From: JBNKFV01 sp050289485 | GTDB lineage: Bacteria > Pseudomonadota > Gammaproteobacteria > Pseudomonadales > Cellvibrionaceae | DNA: 64,000 nucleotides | Reading direction: 5' to 3' | Assembly (NCBI GenBank): GCA_050289485.1 | Contig: JBNKFV010000015.1 | Coordinates: forward strand, 372,001 to 436,000 | Part shown: positions 8,888 to 17,793 of the stretch, piece after piece | Layout: each line of letters begins with the position of its first letter | Numbering within the stretch: the stretch's first letter is position 1 | Notes under the pieces: generated by a model | What the model saw: only the letters and a program-made list of their open reading frames with translations | What the model was told of the DNA's origin: nothing | Database searches by the model: none | Made by a program: the position numbers and the translations under genes

Positions 8888-8930
8888 CTATGGTCGTTTA
8901 CACGCAACACAACAACCGGAGGGCTCGTCA

Positions 8931-9200
8931 ATGACACCTGAAGTGGTGATGGATTTATTCGCCGATGCGTTGTTTCTTACCGTGTTGATTGTGGCTGTGA
9001 TTGTGGGGCCGAGCCTGGTGGTCGGTTTAATCGTGAGTATGTTTCAGGCGGCAACACAAATTAACGAACAAACGCTTAGTTTTCTTCCTCGTCTGTTAGT
9101 GACACTGGCAACCATTATGATGATGGGCCCGTGGTTAATTACTGAACTCACAGATCTTTTCACGCGGTTGATTACCAATATTCCACAAATTATTGGTTAG
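8931..9200 (+). CDS. fliQ: Flagellar type III export gate protein FliQ
   Basis: Two-helix export-gate subunit that wraps the FliP-FliR core. The start is taken at ATG 8931 (MTPEVVMDLFADALF), giving the usual 89 residues and preceded by a CCGGAGGG ribosome site at 8917-8924. A longer frame opening at 8856 would overlap fliP and adds unrelated residues. The helices are around LFLTVLIVAVIVGPSLVVGL and LVTLATIMMMGPWLITEL. Confidence 0.95.
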   Translation: MTPEVVMDLFADALFLTVLIVAVIVGPSLVVGLIVSMFQAATQINEQTLSFLPRLLVTLATIMMMGPWLITELTDLFTRLITNIPQIIG

Positions 9201-9204
9201 GGCC

Positions 9205-9984
9205 ATGATTCAGCTGAGCGATGCCGACATAGCACAGTTTGTGGGGCAGTATCTCTGGCCATTTTTTCGGCTGGCGGCATTTTTTATGGCCATGCCGGTA
9301 TTTGGTTCGCAACTTATTAATGCGCGTGTACGGCTGATGCTGGCATTTGTATGCACCCTGATTGTGGTGCCCTTGTTGCCATCGTTGCCGGTTTATCCGT
9401 TGCTGTCGTTGCCCAGCCTGAGTGTAGTCGTGACTCAAGTCGTGATTGGTTTAAGCATGGGGTTACTCCTGCAGGTTGTGTTTCAGATATTTGTACTTGC
9501 AGGGCAGTTTATCGCCATGAAAATGGGTTTGGGGTTCGCCTCAATGAACGATCCCAGCAATGGGGTAACGGTAACCGTTATATCACAGTATTATTTAATG
9601 TTGGTGACCTTGTTGTTTTTTGCCGTCAATGGTCACCACGTAGCGCTTGATATTATCGTCGAAAGTTTTACCACTTTACCCATTGGGGCAGCGGGCTTAG
9701 TGCGAGATGATTTTTGGACGCTCGCCAGCATGGGTAGCTGGATGTTCAGTAATGCATTGATTTTGTCCCTGCCAGTTCTAACTTCTCTCCTGGTCGTTAA
9801 CATTGCATTTGGGGTGATGAGCCGGGCGTCACCGCAAATGAACGTGTTTGCGGTGGGTTTTCCCATTACCCTCATGTTTGGTGTATTGCTTATTTGGCTG
9901 AGCATGCCGGCGTTTTTTCCCAACTATATGCAATTTACCGAAGATGGTTTCGGTTTAATGCGCAGTTTGCTGCACATTCCGTAG
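9205..9984 (+). CDS. fliR: Flagellar type III export gate protein FliR
   Basis: Export-gate subunit that forms the FliP5-FliR1 core. ATG 9205 (MIQLSDADIAQFVGQYLWPF) is chosen because it matches the family N-terminus; an alternative TTG at 9193 overlaps the fliQ stop and adds four residues. The 259-residue product has about six membrane helices and the conserved segment GFASMNDPSNG between them. It starts only 4 bp after the fliQ stop, so coupling is likely. Confidence 0.94.
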   Translation: MIQLSDADIAQFVGQYLWPFFRLAAFFMAMPVFGSQLINARVRLMLAFVCTLIVVPLLPSLPVYPLLSLPSLSVVVTQVVIGLSMGLLLQVVFQIFVLAGQFIAMKMGLGFASMNDPSNGVTVTVISQYYLMLVTLLFFAVNGHHVALDIIVESFTTLPIGAAGLVRDDFWTLASMGSWMFSNALILSLPVLTSLLVVNIAFGVMSRASPQMNVFAVGFPITLMFGVLLIWLSMPAFFPNYMQFTEDGFGLMRSLLHIP

Positions 9985-10009
9985 CGTCAACAGGCCCCAG
10001 GATTCGAGC

Positions 10010-11143
10010 ATGGCAGAAGACGACAGCAGTCAGGAAAAAACGGAGGAGCCCACGTCGAGGCGCTTGGATAAAGCGCGCGAAGAAGGTCAGGCTCCCAGAT
10101 CGAAAGAACTTACCACCACTGCCATTTTATTGGCTGGCACCTTGGGGCTGTATATCTTTGGTCCTTTTATGATCGAAACAATGCGAGAAATAAGTCGTTA
10201 CAACTTTCAGTTGGAGCGCGACACCATCATGGATCCCAGCCTGATGTTTACCCAGTTGGGCGTATCGTTTTATAACGCGTTGCTCATGTTGGCGCCGTTG
10301 TTTGTTATTTTGCTGATTGCTGCTATCGCTGGGCCTATTTCTCTGGGGGGATGGCTGTTGAGCGCAAAAGCCATGGCGCCCAAGTTCAGCCGTATGGATC
10401 CTATTGCAGGGATCAAACGTATGTTTTCCCTTAAGTCACTGGTTGAGCTGTTTAAAGCGCTGGCTAAAGTGGCGGTGATTTTGGCCTTGGCGCTGGCGTT
10501 GCTCGCTGCGATGGAACCAGAGATGCTGGCGTTGGCAACACAAGACGTACACCGTGGTATGGCTAACTCGTTACGCTACAGTGCTTACGCAGCGATTGCG
10601 TTGTCGGCGGCAACTATCTTGATTGCCCTTGTTGATGTGCCGTTTCAAATTTGGGATCACACCCGCAAGCTGAAGATGTCTACGCAAGACATCAAAGACG
10701 AAATGAAAGATACCGAGGGCAAGCCTGAGGTCAAAGGTCGTATTCGCCAGTTACAGCGTGAAATGGCCAACCGCCGTATGATGGCCGCCGTGCCGGAAGC
10801 GGATGTGATCATTACCAACCCAACGCATTATTCGGTAGCGTTGAAATACAATCCCGATGCCATGGCAACCCCTGTGTTACTGGCAAAAGGTGTTGATGTT
10901 ATTGCGTTAAAAATTCGTGAAATTGCGAAAGAGCATAAAGTGGAAATTATTGAGTCTCCAGCGCTCGCACGTGCCGTTTACCACACCACTGAACTCGATC
11001 AGGAAATTCCATCAGGCTTGTATCTGGCAGTGGCAAAAGTGCTGGCCTATGTATTTCAATTGCGCAATTATCGCCGTGGGACCGGTCCTCGCCCAGAGTA
11101 TCCGCGTAATATTACGGTACCGAGAGATATGCAGTACGACTAA
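10010..11143 (+). CDS. flhB: Flagellar export switch protein FlhB
   Basis: Inner-membrane protein that controls the change from rod/hook to filament export. The N-terminal basic tail EKTEEPTSRRLDKAREEGQ is diagnostic. Four membrane helices span about residues 35-210, followed by the cytoplasmic domain with the autocleavage motif NPTH at residues 270-273. The 377-residue length is normal. It ends the fliLMNOPQR-flhB set; a 268-bp gap separates it from flhA, unlike the shorter upstream spacings. Confidence 0.96.
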   Translation: MAEDDSSQEKTEEPTSRRLDKAREEGQAPRSKELTTTAILLAGTLGLYIFGPFMIETMREISRYNFQLERDTIMDPSLMFTQLGVSFYNALLMLAPLFVILLIAAIAGPISLGGWLLSAKAMAPKFSRMDPIAGIKRMFSLKSLVELFKALAKVAVILALALALLAAMEPEMLALATQDVHRGMANSLRYSAYAAIALSAATILIALVDVPFQIWDHTRKLKMSTQDIKDEMKDTEGKPEVKGRIRQLQREMANRRMMAAVPEADVIITNPTHYSVALKYNPDAMATPVLLAKGVDVIALKIREIAKEHKVEIIESPALARAVYHTTELDQEIPSGLYLAVAKVLAYVFQLRNYRRGTGPRPEYPRNITVPRDMQYD

Positions 11144-11151
11144 CACTACCT

Positions 11152-11183
11152 ATTAACCCGACAATAAATGCTTGTCCGGTAAT
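11152..11183. repeat. Partial copy of a dispersed palindromic repeat
   Basis: The imperfect hairpin ATTAACCCGACAA (11152-11164), 7-base loop, TTGTCCGGTAAT (11172-11183) closely resembles the terminal hairpin of the larger repeats at 28487-28564 and 44760-44835. It lies directly after flhB and may double as a weak terminator. The remainder of the 268-bp flhB-flhA gap (to 11411) shows no other recognisable feature. Confidence 0.55.
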
Positions 11184-11411
11184 AGGCACGAGTCATATTG
11201 TCAAAATACAGGCGCCAATAGCTCATCTTTCACACGTCACGTTTTATCCGTACCCCATCGCTTTCTGACATGCTTCCCCGCGTCATCAGGTGCCACCTTT
11301 ATCCTGTTACTGCGAGAGGGAATCTGGCTTTTTTTACCTTGAGGTGTAAACGGGTACGCTTCTTGCCATAACTCAGTAAGTCATTCTTTTTGCGTCAAAA
11401 GTTTGTTTTCT

Positions 11412-13646
11412 ATGGCATTACCAACCTTCAATACTCTGGCAAATCTTGATCGTCGCTCAGTAATTGACCATGTCAAAGGGCTGGGTAACGGAAATTTGGC
11501 GGTTCCTATCCTGTTGCTAATGCTGCTGGGCATGATGACGCTGCCACTGCCTGCGTTTTTGCTCGATGTATTTTTCTCGTTCAATATTGCCCTGTCAATC
11601 GTGGTCATTCTGGTCGCCGTGTATACTTTGCGGCCGCTCGACTTTGCTGTATTTCCCACGATTTTGCTGGTTGCCACGCTGTTGCGTCTGGCCCTTAACG
11701 TCGCCTCAACCCGGGTGGTGTTGCTGGAGGGGCATGCCGGTGGTGATGCCGCGGGTAAAGTGATTCAGTCGTTTGGTGAAGTGGTTATTGGTGGTAACTA
11801 CGCGGTCGGTCTGGTGGTGTTTGTTATTCTTATCATTATCAACTTTGTGGTGGTCACAAAGGGTGCGGGCCGTATTTCGGAAGTGAGCGCCCGGTTTACC
11901 TTGGATGCCATGCCCGGCAAGCAAATGGCGATTGACGCAGACCTAAATGCTGGCCTGATCAATCAAGATGAAGCTCGCAAGCGTCGAGAAGATGTCGCCA
12001 GTGAAGCCGATTTCTATGGTGCTATGGACGGTGCGAGTAAGTTTGTACGCGGTGATGCCGTTGCCGGTATTCTCATTCTGGTCATCAATATTATTGGCGG
12101 TCTCGGTGTGGGTATGGTGCAGCACCAGCTGGAATTCCAAGATGCCATGCAAAAGTACACCTTGCTCACCATTGGTGATGGCTTGGTCGCTCAGATTCCC
12201 TCCCTGTTACTGTCCACCGCTGCGGCCATTATGGTAACGCGGGTAAACAGTGCCGAAGATGTGCGTAATCAAGTGTTGTCGCAAATGTTCGATTCACCCA
12301 AAGCATTGGGTGTGACGACTGCGATTCTGTTTTTGATGGGGTCCATTCCTGGTATGCCCCATGTGGCATTTTTAGGCTTGGCACTGATTACCGGTAGCCT
12401 TGCTTACTATATCTACTATCGCTCATTGCAGCGCGAAGCGCAGGCTGCCGGGGGGGGTGCGAAGCCACTGGGTGGCGGTGCTGCCCAGCGTGGGCCATCG
12501 CCGCCGGCGCTGTCGGGTGGTCCGGCTGCCGCGCCACAGGATGTTAAAACCGGCGAAATGCTCCCGCCACCAGAAACCGCCGAGCTGGGTTGGGATGACG
12601 TAGTTCCCGTCGATATTATCGGGCTTGAAGTGGGGTACCGGTTGATTCCGCTGGTGGATGCAAACCAGGGGGGCGAACTACTGGGGCGAATCAAAGGTGT
12701 CCGTAAAAAAATGTCGCAAGACATGGGCTTTCTGGTTCCCTCTGTACATATCCGCGATAACCTCGACTTGCTACCCAATGGCTACCGCCTGATGTTAATG
12801 GGTGTGGTCGTGGGTGAGGCCGAAGTTTACCCAGATCGAGAGTTGGCGATTAACCCTGGGCAGGTCTTCGGCAAAATTGAAGGCGTCGCTACCAAAGATC
12901 CTGCCTTCGGTCTGGATGCCGTGTGGATTAATGAAAACGAGCGCGACAATGCGCAAACCTTGGGATACACCGTGGTGGACGCCAGCACGGTGGTGGCAAC
13001 CCATCTCAATCAGATACTGCAAAACCATATTCATGAGCTGTTGGGCCACGAAGATGTTCAGCAATTACTCGATCAGCTGGCCAAGTCGTCACCCAAACTG
13101 GTAGAAGAGTTGGTACCGAACAAAGTCAGCATTAACGTGCTGCTCAAAGTGTTGCAGAACCTGCTGCGCGAGCGAGTATCCATTCGTGATACCCGTAGTA
13201 TCGCTGAGGCACTGGTTGCCAATGCCGAGAAAAATTCTGATCCCGCAACGCTTACCGCCCACGCCCGCATGTCACTGGCTCGCCAGATTGTTCAGAACAT
13301 AGTCGGTGGCAAGGGCGAGTTGCCGGTAATTACCTTAAATCCAGAACTGGAACAGTTATTGCTGAGGTCAGTACAGCAGGCACAAAAAGCTGGCGCTGAT
13401 GATTCTGCTTATATTGAGCCCGGTATGGCTGAGCGCATGCAACGAGCCATTATTGAGGCAGCGCAGAAGCAGGAACTGGCAGGCAAGCCGCAAGTGCTGT
13501 TGGTAGCGGCACCGGTGCGAGCCATGATTGCCCAGTTTGTAAGGGCGGTGTTGCCAGATCTGCATGTGCTGGCTTACAACGAGATACCAGAGAACCGCCA
13601 GGTTACGATTGATGCTTCGGTAGGTGAAGCGGGTAACGGCGCTTAG
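11412..13646 (+). CDS. flhA: Flagellar type III export protein FlhA
   Basis: Major export-gate protein that couples the proton gradient to substrate export. ATG 11412 gives 744 residues; a TTG three codons upstream is less likely. Eight N-terminal membrane helices extend to about residue 340, including the conserved FHIPEP-family segment GRISEVSARFTLDAMPGKQMAIDADLNAG (position about 155-185). A Gly/Pro/Ala-rich linker of about 45 residues (about 345-390) is longer than in Pseudomonas FlhA and precedes the cytoplasmic ring domain. The start has no strong ribosome site. It begins the flhA-flhF-fleN-fliA set. Confidence 0.95.
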   Translation: MALPTFNTLANLDRRSVIDHVKGLGNGNLAVPILLLMLLGMMTLPLPAFLLDVFFSFNIALSIVVILVAVYTLRPLDFAVFPTILLVATLLRLALNVASTRVVLLEGHAGGDAAGKVIQSFGEVVIGGNYAVGLVVFVILIIINFVVVTKGAGRISEVSARFTLDAMPGKQMAIDADLNAGLINQDEARKRREDVASEADFYGAMDGASKFVRGDAVAGILILVINIIGGLGVGMVQHQLEFQDAMQKYTLLTIGDGLVAQIPSLLLSTAAAIMVTRVNSAEDVRNQVLSQMFDSPKALGVTTAILFLMGSIPGMPHVAFLGLALITGSLAYYIYYRSLQREAQAAGGGAKPLGGGAAQRGPSPPALSGGPAAAPQDVKTGEMLPPPETAELGWDDVVPVDIIGLEVGYRLIPLVDANQGGELLGRIKGVRKKMSQDMGFLVPSVHIRDNLDLLPNGYRLMLMGVVVGEAEVYPDRELAINPGQVFGKIEGVATKDPAFGLDAVWINENERDNAQTLGYTVVDASTVVATHLNQILQNHIHELLGHEDVQQLLDQLAKSSPKLVEELVPNKVSINVLLKVLQNLLRERVSIRDTRSIAEALVANAEKNSDPATLTAHARMSLARQIVQNIVGGKGELPVITLNPELEQLLLRSVQQAQKAGADDSAYIEPGMAERMQRAIIEAAQKQELAGKPQVLLVAAPVRAMIAQFVRAVLPDLHVLAYNEIPENRQVTIDASVGEAGNGA

Positions 13647-13679
13647 CATCAGGTTACGATTGATTAAAGGGGTACAGGT

Positions 13680-15188
13680 ATGCAAATGAAACGCTTTGTG
13701 GCGCCAGACATGCGTAGAGCGCTCGAGATGGTTCGCGAGCAAATGGGCCCAGATGCCGTGATCCTATCGACCAAGCGTCAAAAAGATGGAGTCGAAATTT
13801 TGACGTCTGTATCTCCTGAAGCGGCGATGCCCGAAAGCCGTAAAAAAGAGGAGGAAGCCATGCAGACTACCGAGTGGCCATTGGTCAGTGATCAGGCATG
13901 GCGCGATCAGCTTTCTGTTAGGCACGCCGTGGATCAGCATGCAGGTAGCGTGGCTGGTGGTGATCACTACGCACCAGAGTCTTCTGCCCCCGATGCTTAT
14001 GGCCTCGCCTCGGGTAAAACCCGCGAGCAACTGGCTGCCGAAATTGATGCAGCACGCGAAAAAATGCTCGCCGCCAAGCGGTTGATGCAGGCAGAACCCA
14101 CTGCGGATTTATCCGTTGCTGCACCGGTAACTGCGCCCGCACCGGTTGCCGCTGCTCCGGTGGTATCTGCTGCGGCAAACATCGGTAATCATGAAAATGA
14201 CGCGAAGCTGTCGTCCATACAGTCTGAAATTAACGATCTGCGCGATTTGCTCGAAAGCCAGCTGGAAGTACTCGTGCAGGCTTCTCAGCCCACCCTGGCC
14301 GCCTTGACCAAAGTACAGCGCCAGTTGGTGCAACGGTTGCAAACCTTGGGTATCAGTGAAGGTCATGCGGTGTCGGTAGCCAAGCGGGTTGACGACGAGA
14401 AGGTCATCAATGATGCTTGGGTAGAAGCACTGGTGTACCTTGCACACGATATTCCTACTGTGGAAGGGGATCTTGTTGATGGCGGGGGTGTGTTTGCGCT
14501 GATCGGTGCCACGGGTGCCGGAAAAACCACTACCTTGGCCAAACTCGCTGCCCGCTATGTGATGCGTCACGGTATGGGCAAAGTCGCCGTGGTCACCACC
14601 GACGAAGCCCGTGTGGGGGCTCGTGATCAGTTACAGGCGATTGGCCGGCTGATCAAAGTGCCGGTTATTGTTGCCAGCGCTAAAAGCTCGATGAAAAACC
14701 TGTTGGCCGAATTAGCATCTTACAAACTGGTTCTGGTCGATACTGCGGGTTTACGTACCGAAGGCATGACTACGGATAACCCCATTTTTCAATTGTCTGT
14801 GTTGCCGCAGGTGCAAATGCTCATGGTGATTGCGGCAAATGGCCAGGCAGGGCAGGTTGCCCGTCAGCTACGAGGCTTGCCGTCGACCACCAAGCTGGCG
14901 GGCACAATACTGACTAAACTGGATGAAACTGCTGGTTTAGGGGAAATGATTGACCTCTATCACCAGGGCGATATTAGCTTGGCCTATACTGCACATGGAC
15001 AGAACATTGCACAGGATCTAGACGTTGCCCGCAGCCACAAATTGATCACGCGGGCCGTTGCGTTAGCCAGACCCGTAGGAAAAGCCTCAAAGACACTGAA
15101 AACGGTCGACAAGGGTAGAATCAATAAAGAAAAAAGCGCCACCGCTATTGACCAATCTGCCGCAGGCATTAATGTACAACATCTATAG
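13680..15188 (+). CDS. flhF: Polar flagellar placement GTPase FlhF
   Basis: SRP-like GTPase that recruits the first flagellar parts to the cell pole. The N-terminal 50 residues (MQMKRFVAPDMRRALEMVREQ) are the FlhF B-domain, a variable Ala/Pro-rich middle region follows, and the NG GTPase domain carries the P-loop GATGAGKTTT at about 276-285, DTAGL near 360 and a TKLDE motif near 416. The 502-residue length is within the polar-flagellate range. It lies between flhA and its antagonist fleN, the normal order for numerical and positional control of a polar flagellum. Confidence 0.95.
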   Translation: MQMKRFVAPDMRRALEMVREQMGPDAVILSTKRQKDGVEILTSVSPEAAMPESRKKEEEAMQTTEWPLVSDQAWRDQLSVRHAVDQHAGSVAGGDHYAPESSAPDAYGLASGKTREQLAAEIDAAREKMLAAKRLMQAEPTADLSVAAPVTAPAPVAAAPVVSAAANIGNHENDAKLSSIQSEINDLRDLLESQLEVLVQASQPTLAALTKVQRQLVQRLQTLGISEGHAVSVAKRVDDEKVINDAWVEALVYLAHDIPTVEGDLVDGGGVFALIGATGAGKTTTLAKLAARYVMRHGMGKVAVVTTDEARVGARDQLQAIGRLIKVPVIVASAKSSMKNLLAELASYKLVLVDTAGLRTEGMTTDNPIFQLSVLPQVQMLMVIAANGQAGQVARQLRGLPSTTKLAGTILTKLDETAGLGEMIDLYHQGDISLAYTAHGQNIAQDLDVARSHKLITRAVALARPVGKASKTLKTVDKGRINKEKSATAIDQSAAGINVQHL

Positions 15189-15245
15189 TTACGTAAGTTT
15201 ATAAGTAGGTTAAATAATAACCGCTTCGCCTCGATAGGAGTGCTA

Positions 15246-16070
15246 ATGGCTCACAACCGTCCCGTTCAGGTTATTGCAGTTACTGGTGGTAAAGGCGGTG
15301 TTGGCAAAACCAACTTCTCTGTTAACCTGAGTATTGCACTGGCAGAAATGCGCCGTAAAGTTGTTCTGCTGGATGCGGACCTGGGTTTGGCCAACGTCGA
15401 TATTCTGTTGGGCATCAAAGCGGAATATACCTTGGCGGATGTACTCAGCGGGGAGGTCGAATTACGCGATATTCTGGTAAATGGCCCGTCTGGTATGAAA
15501 GTGGTGCCTGCATCGTCTGGGGTGCAACAGATGTCCAGTCTCTCGCCGCAGGAACACGGTGCGCTCATCAATGCCTTTGGTGCGCTCTCTGACCAGCTCG
15601 ATGTGTTAGTAGTGGATACCGCTGCGGGTATTTCCGACACCGTTGTCAGTTTTGTGCGTGCCTCACAGGAAGTGATCGTAGTAGTGTGTGATGAGCCATC
15701 TTCCATAACCGATGCTTATGCGCTGATCAAGCTGCTTAATCGCGAATACAACATGTTCCGCTTTCGCGTCGTGGCCAATATGACACGAAGTTTGCAGGAA
15801 GGTCGCAATTTGTTTACTAAACTTAATACAGTCTGTGAGCGCTTTTTGGATGTTAGCCTGCAATATGTCGGGCATATCCCGTTTGACGAAAATGTGCGGT
15901 CAGCCGTGCAAAAGCAAAAAGCCTTGCTGGAGTTCGCCCCTCGTTGCAAAGCTGCACAGGCGATTAGGGCGATTGCGCAAAAAGTAGATGAATGGCCGCT
16001 GCCGAGTGGCCCGCGAGGGCATCTGGAGTTTTTTGTCGAACGTTTACTCGATGTTGCCAACAGGCCTTAG
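15246..16070 (+). CDS. fleN: MinD-like ATPase FleN (FlhG), flagellar number regulator
   Basis: P-loop ATPase that limits flagellar number by acting on FlhF and on the master regulator FleQ/FlrA. The deviant Walker A GGKGGVGKTN lies near the start; DADLGLANVDILLGI and VVDTAAGI are the other MinD-type motifs. ATG 15246 is preceded by AGGAG (15236-15240) with 5-bp spacing, so it is preferred to GTG 15240. The product has 274 residues. The stop TAG (16068-16070) is formed at the left boundary of an inserted MITE: TA is target sequence and the G is the first element base. Before insertion the stop would have been TAA. Confidence 0.93.
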   Translation: MAHNRPVQVIAVTGGKGGVGKTNFSVNLSIALAEMRRKVVLLDADLGLANVDILLGIKAEYTLADVLSGEVELRDILVNGPSGMKVVPASSGVQQMSSLSPQEHGALINAFGALSDQLDVLVVDTAAGISDTVVSFVRASQEVIVVVCDEPSSITDAYALIKLLNREYNMFRFRVVANMTRSLQEGRNLFTKLNTVCERFLDVSLQYVGHIPFDENVRSAVQKQKALLEFAPRCKAAQAIRAIAQKVDEWPLPSGPRGHLEFFVERLLDVANRP

Positions 16071-16400
16071 GGCCTGTTAACGCTAATTTGGATGAGCCTG
16101 TTGTGGCTAAAAAGTCGCCAATTTAGGCGCGAGGAGAGAGGTTTGGTTATTCCAAATGAACGACGAGCAACGCAGAGTGGTGGCTTTTTAGCCACAACCC
16201 GAAGGGCTGGAGCCAATTTGCTGTTCTGCGGCGTTATTTTTCGCTTATTTGGAATAACCACCAAAACGCAGGGAGCGTTTTTGCGCGGAAGCCCCGCAGG
16301 GGTGAAGCATAGGGATATGCTGAACAAACCACGCTCAAAATGCCTGGCAGAACAACAAACTGGTTTCCAGCAGGCCATTCAAATTAGTGTTAACAGGCCC
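16070..16400. mobile_element. MITE-like element with TA target duplication between fleN and fliA
   Basis: A 331-bp segment with terminal inverted repeats of 23 bp (left 16070-16092, right 16378-16400; outer bases GGGCCTGTTAACRCTAATTT, two mismatches). It is flanked on both sides by TA (16068-16069 and 16401-16402). Two further perfect 14-bp inverted pairs lie inside: 16101-16114 with 16184-16197, and 16144-16157 with 16247-16260. Both strands carry chance frames of about 100 codons ending in the same residues ISVNRP, which follows from the inverted repeats. There is no transposase. TA duplication and repeat form suggest mobilisation by a Tc1/mariner or IS630-type transposase. This element fills the whole gap. 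Confidence 0.8.
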
Positions 16401-16404
16401 TAAC

Positions 16405-17145
16405 ATGTCTGCTCTTCACGGTTTAGCTATGTACGAAGATAGAACAGCAGTAAAGCCTGCCGTAAAGGTTGAGGACTATGGTTACCTGGTCAAGCGCATT
16501 GCCCACCACATGATGATGCGCATGCCAGCCTGCGTGCAGGTGGATGACTTGATTCAAGCCGGTATGATCGGTTTGATAGAAGCTTCTAACAAGTATGATA
16601 TCTCCAAAGGCGCCAGCTTCGAAACCTATGCTGGCATCCGCATTCGTGGAGCCATTGTTGACGAGATGCGTCGAGGCGACTGGGCGCCGCGGTCGGTGCA
16701 TCGTAACGCACGCCGGTTGCAAGAAGCGATTAGCAGTGTGGAACATCGCAAAGGCCGTGATGCCACAGACCAGGAAATTGCCCTGGAAATGGGAGTTTCC
16801 GTAGATGAATATCACGATATGTTGCAGGATTCTGCCTCGTGTCGGTTGTTCAGCTTCGAAGAAGTTACCAGTGAAGAGGGGGGGCGTGAACTGCCGGTGA
16901 TGCAGATGCTTGACACCCCGCATAAGGATGTTGAACAAAACGCCCTAAAGAAAGCGCTGGCAGAGGCGATAACCCAGTTACCAGAGCGTGAAAAGCTGGT
17001 GTTGGCGCTATACTACGATGAAGAACTGAATCTCAAGGAAATTGGCCAGATTATCGGTGTCAGTGAATCTCGGGTCAGTCAGATACATAGTCAGGCTGCG
17101 CAGCGTTTGCGGGCCCGTTTGGCAGATTGGCAAACAAATAATTGA
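16405..17145 (+). CDS. fliA: Flagellar sigma factor FliA (sigma-28)
   Basis: Alternative sigma factor for late flagellar and chemotaxis genes. ATG 16405 (MSALHGLAMYEDRTAVKP) gives 246 residues; GTG 16387 lies inside the MITE terminal repeat and is rejected. Sigma region 2 contains CVQVDDLIQAGMIGLIEASNKYD and the -10 recognition stretch FETYAGIRIRGAIVDEMR; region 4 carries the helix-turn-helix LNLKEIGQIIGVSESRVSQIHSQA. Its ribosome-site context (AACAGGCCCTAAC just before ATG) is provided by the MITE end. Confidence 0.96.
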   Translation: MSALHGLAMYEDRTAVKPAVKVEDYGYLVKRIAHHMMMRMPACVQVDDLIQAGMIGLIEASNKYDISKGASFETYAGIRIRGAIVDEMRRGDWAPRSVHRNARRLQEAISSVEHRKGRDATDQEIALEMGVSVDEYHDMLQDSASCRLFSFEEVTSEEGGRELPVMQMLDTPHKDVEQNALKKALAEAITQLPEREKLVLALYYDEELNLKEIGQIIGVSESRVSQIHSQAAQRLRARLADWQTNN

Positions 17146-17320
17146 CCTTAACCGAAGCGATGATAGCATTCGCGCTGCTTTGCATAATGAAGTGAGGTAA
17201 AGTTCTCCCACGCAGGAGATCAAAACCGGATAAACGGGGGCGAGACGCCAGTTCAGGCAGCTGCTACCCAGAAAGTTTTAGTAGTGAAGAACCCAGAGTT
17301 TGGGGGCGACGGAGGCTGAC

Positions 17321-17704
17321 TTGGATAAAAATATGAAGATCCTTATCGTTGATGATTTTTCAACGATGCGACGGATTATCAAAAACCTGCTGCGTGACCT
17401 TGGTTTTACCAACACACAAGAAGCAGACGATGGCGCAACCGCTTTGCCAATGCTGAAGAATGGCGACTTTGACTTTCTCGTCACTGACTGGAACATGCCG
17501 GGCATGACCGGTATCGAGTTGCTTAAGCAAGTGCGGGCAGACGCACGTTTGGCTAGTTTGCCGGTATTGATGGTAACGGCTGAAGCCAAGCGCGATCAGA
17601 TCATTGAAGCGGCTCAGGCTGGCGTCAACGGTTATGTGGTTAAACCTTTCACTGCACAAGCGCTGAAAGAGAAAATCGATAAGATATTCGAGCGCCTGGG
17701 CTGA
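17321..17704 (+). CDS. cheY: Chemotaxis response regulator CheY
   Basis: Single-domain receiver that binds FliM when phosphorylated by CheA. TTG 17321 (MDKNMKILIVDDFSTMRR) is preferred because GGAGG at 17311-17315 is spaced 5 bp from it, whereas ATG 17333 has no ribosome site. The acidic pocket is VDD near the start, the phospho-accepting aspartate is D56 in this numbering (VTDWNMPGM), and the switch Thr and Lys are in VTAEAKRD and VVKPFTA. Length is 127 residues. It follows fliA after a 175-bp gap and precedes cheZ. Confidence 0.95.
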   Translation: MDKNMKILIVDDFSTMRRIIKNLLRDLGFTNTQEADDGATALPMLKNGDFDFLVTDWNMPGMTGIELLKQVRADARLASLPVLMVTAEAKRDQIIEAAQAGVNGYVVKPFTAQALKEKIDKIFERLG

Positions 17705-17793
17705 GCACCGGATAGACCGATGAGGGGCCGGAACTGCCGCAGCCGTCGGCAGCACCGGCCGGTACAGTCCAGTAGCAATTACAAGGTTTACTC

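Noticed and set aside
16067..16403. Overlapping frames of about 100 codons on both strands between fleN and fliA
   Set aside because: They lie wholly in the MITE-like element and end identically (ISVNRP) because of its inverted ends; no protein family is recognised.
17198..17233. TAAAGTTC and CCGGATAA upstream of cheY as a FliA promoter
   Set aside because: The boxes are about 20 bp apart rather than the 11 bp needed.
17221..17310. Riboswitch-like structure before cheY
   Set aside because: The stretch is G-rich and could fold, but it does not match c-di-GMP or other riboswitch cores I can recognise.
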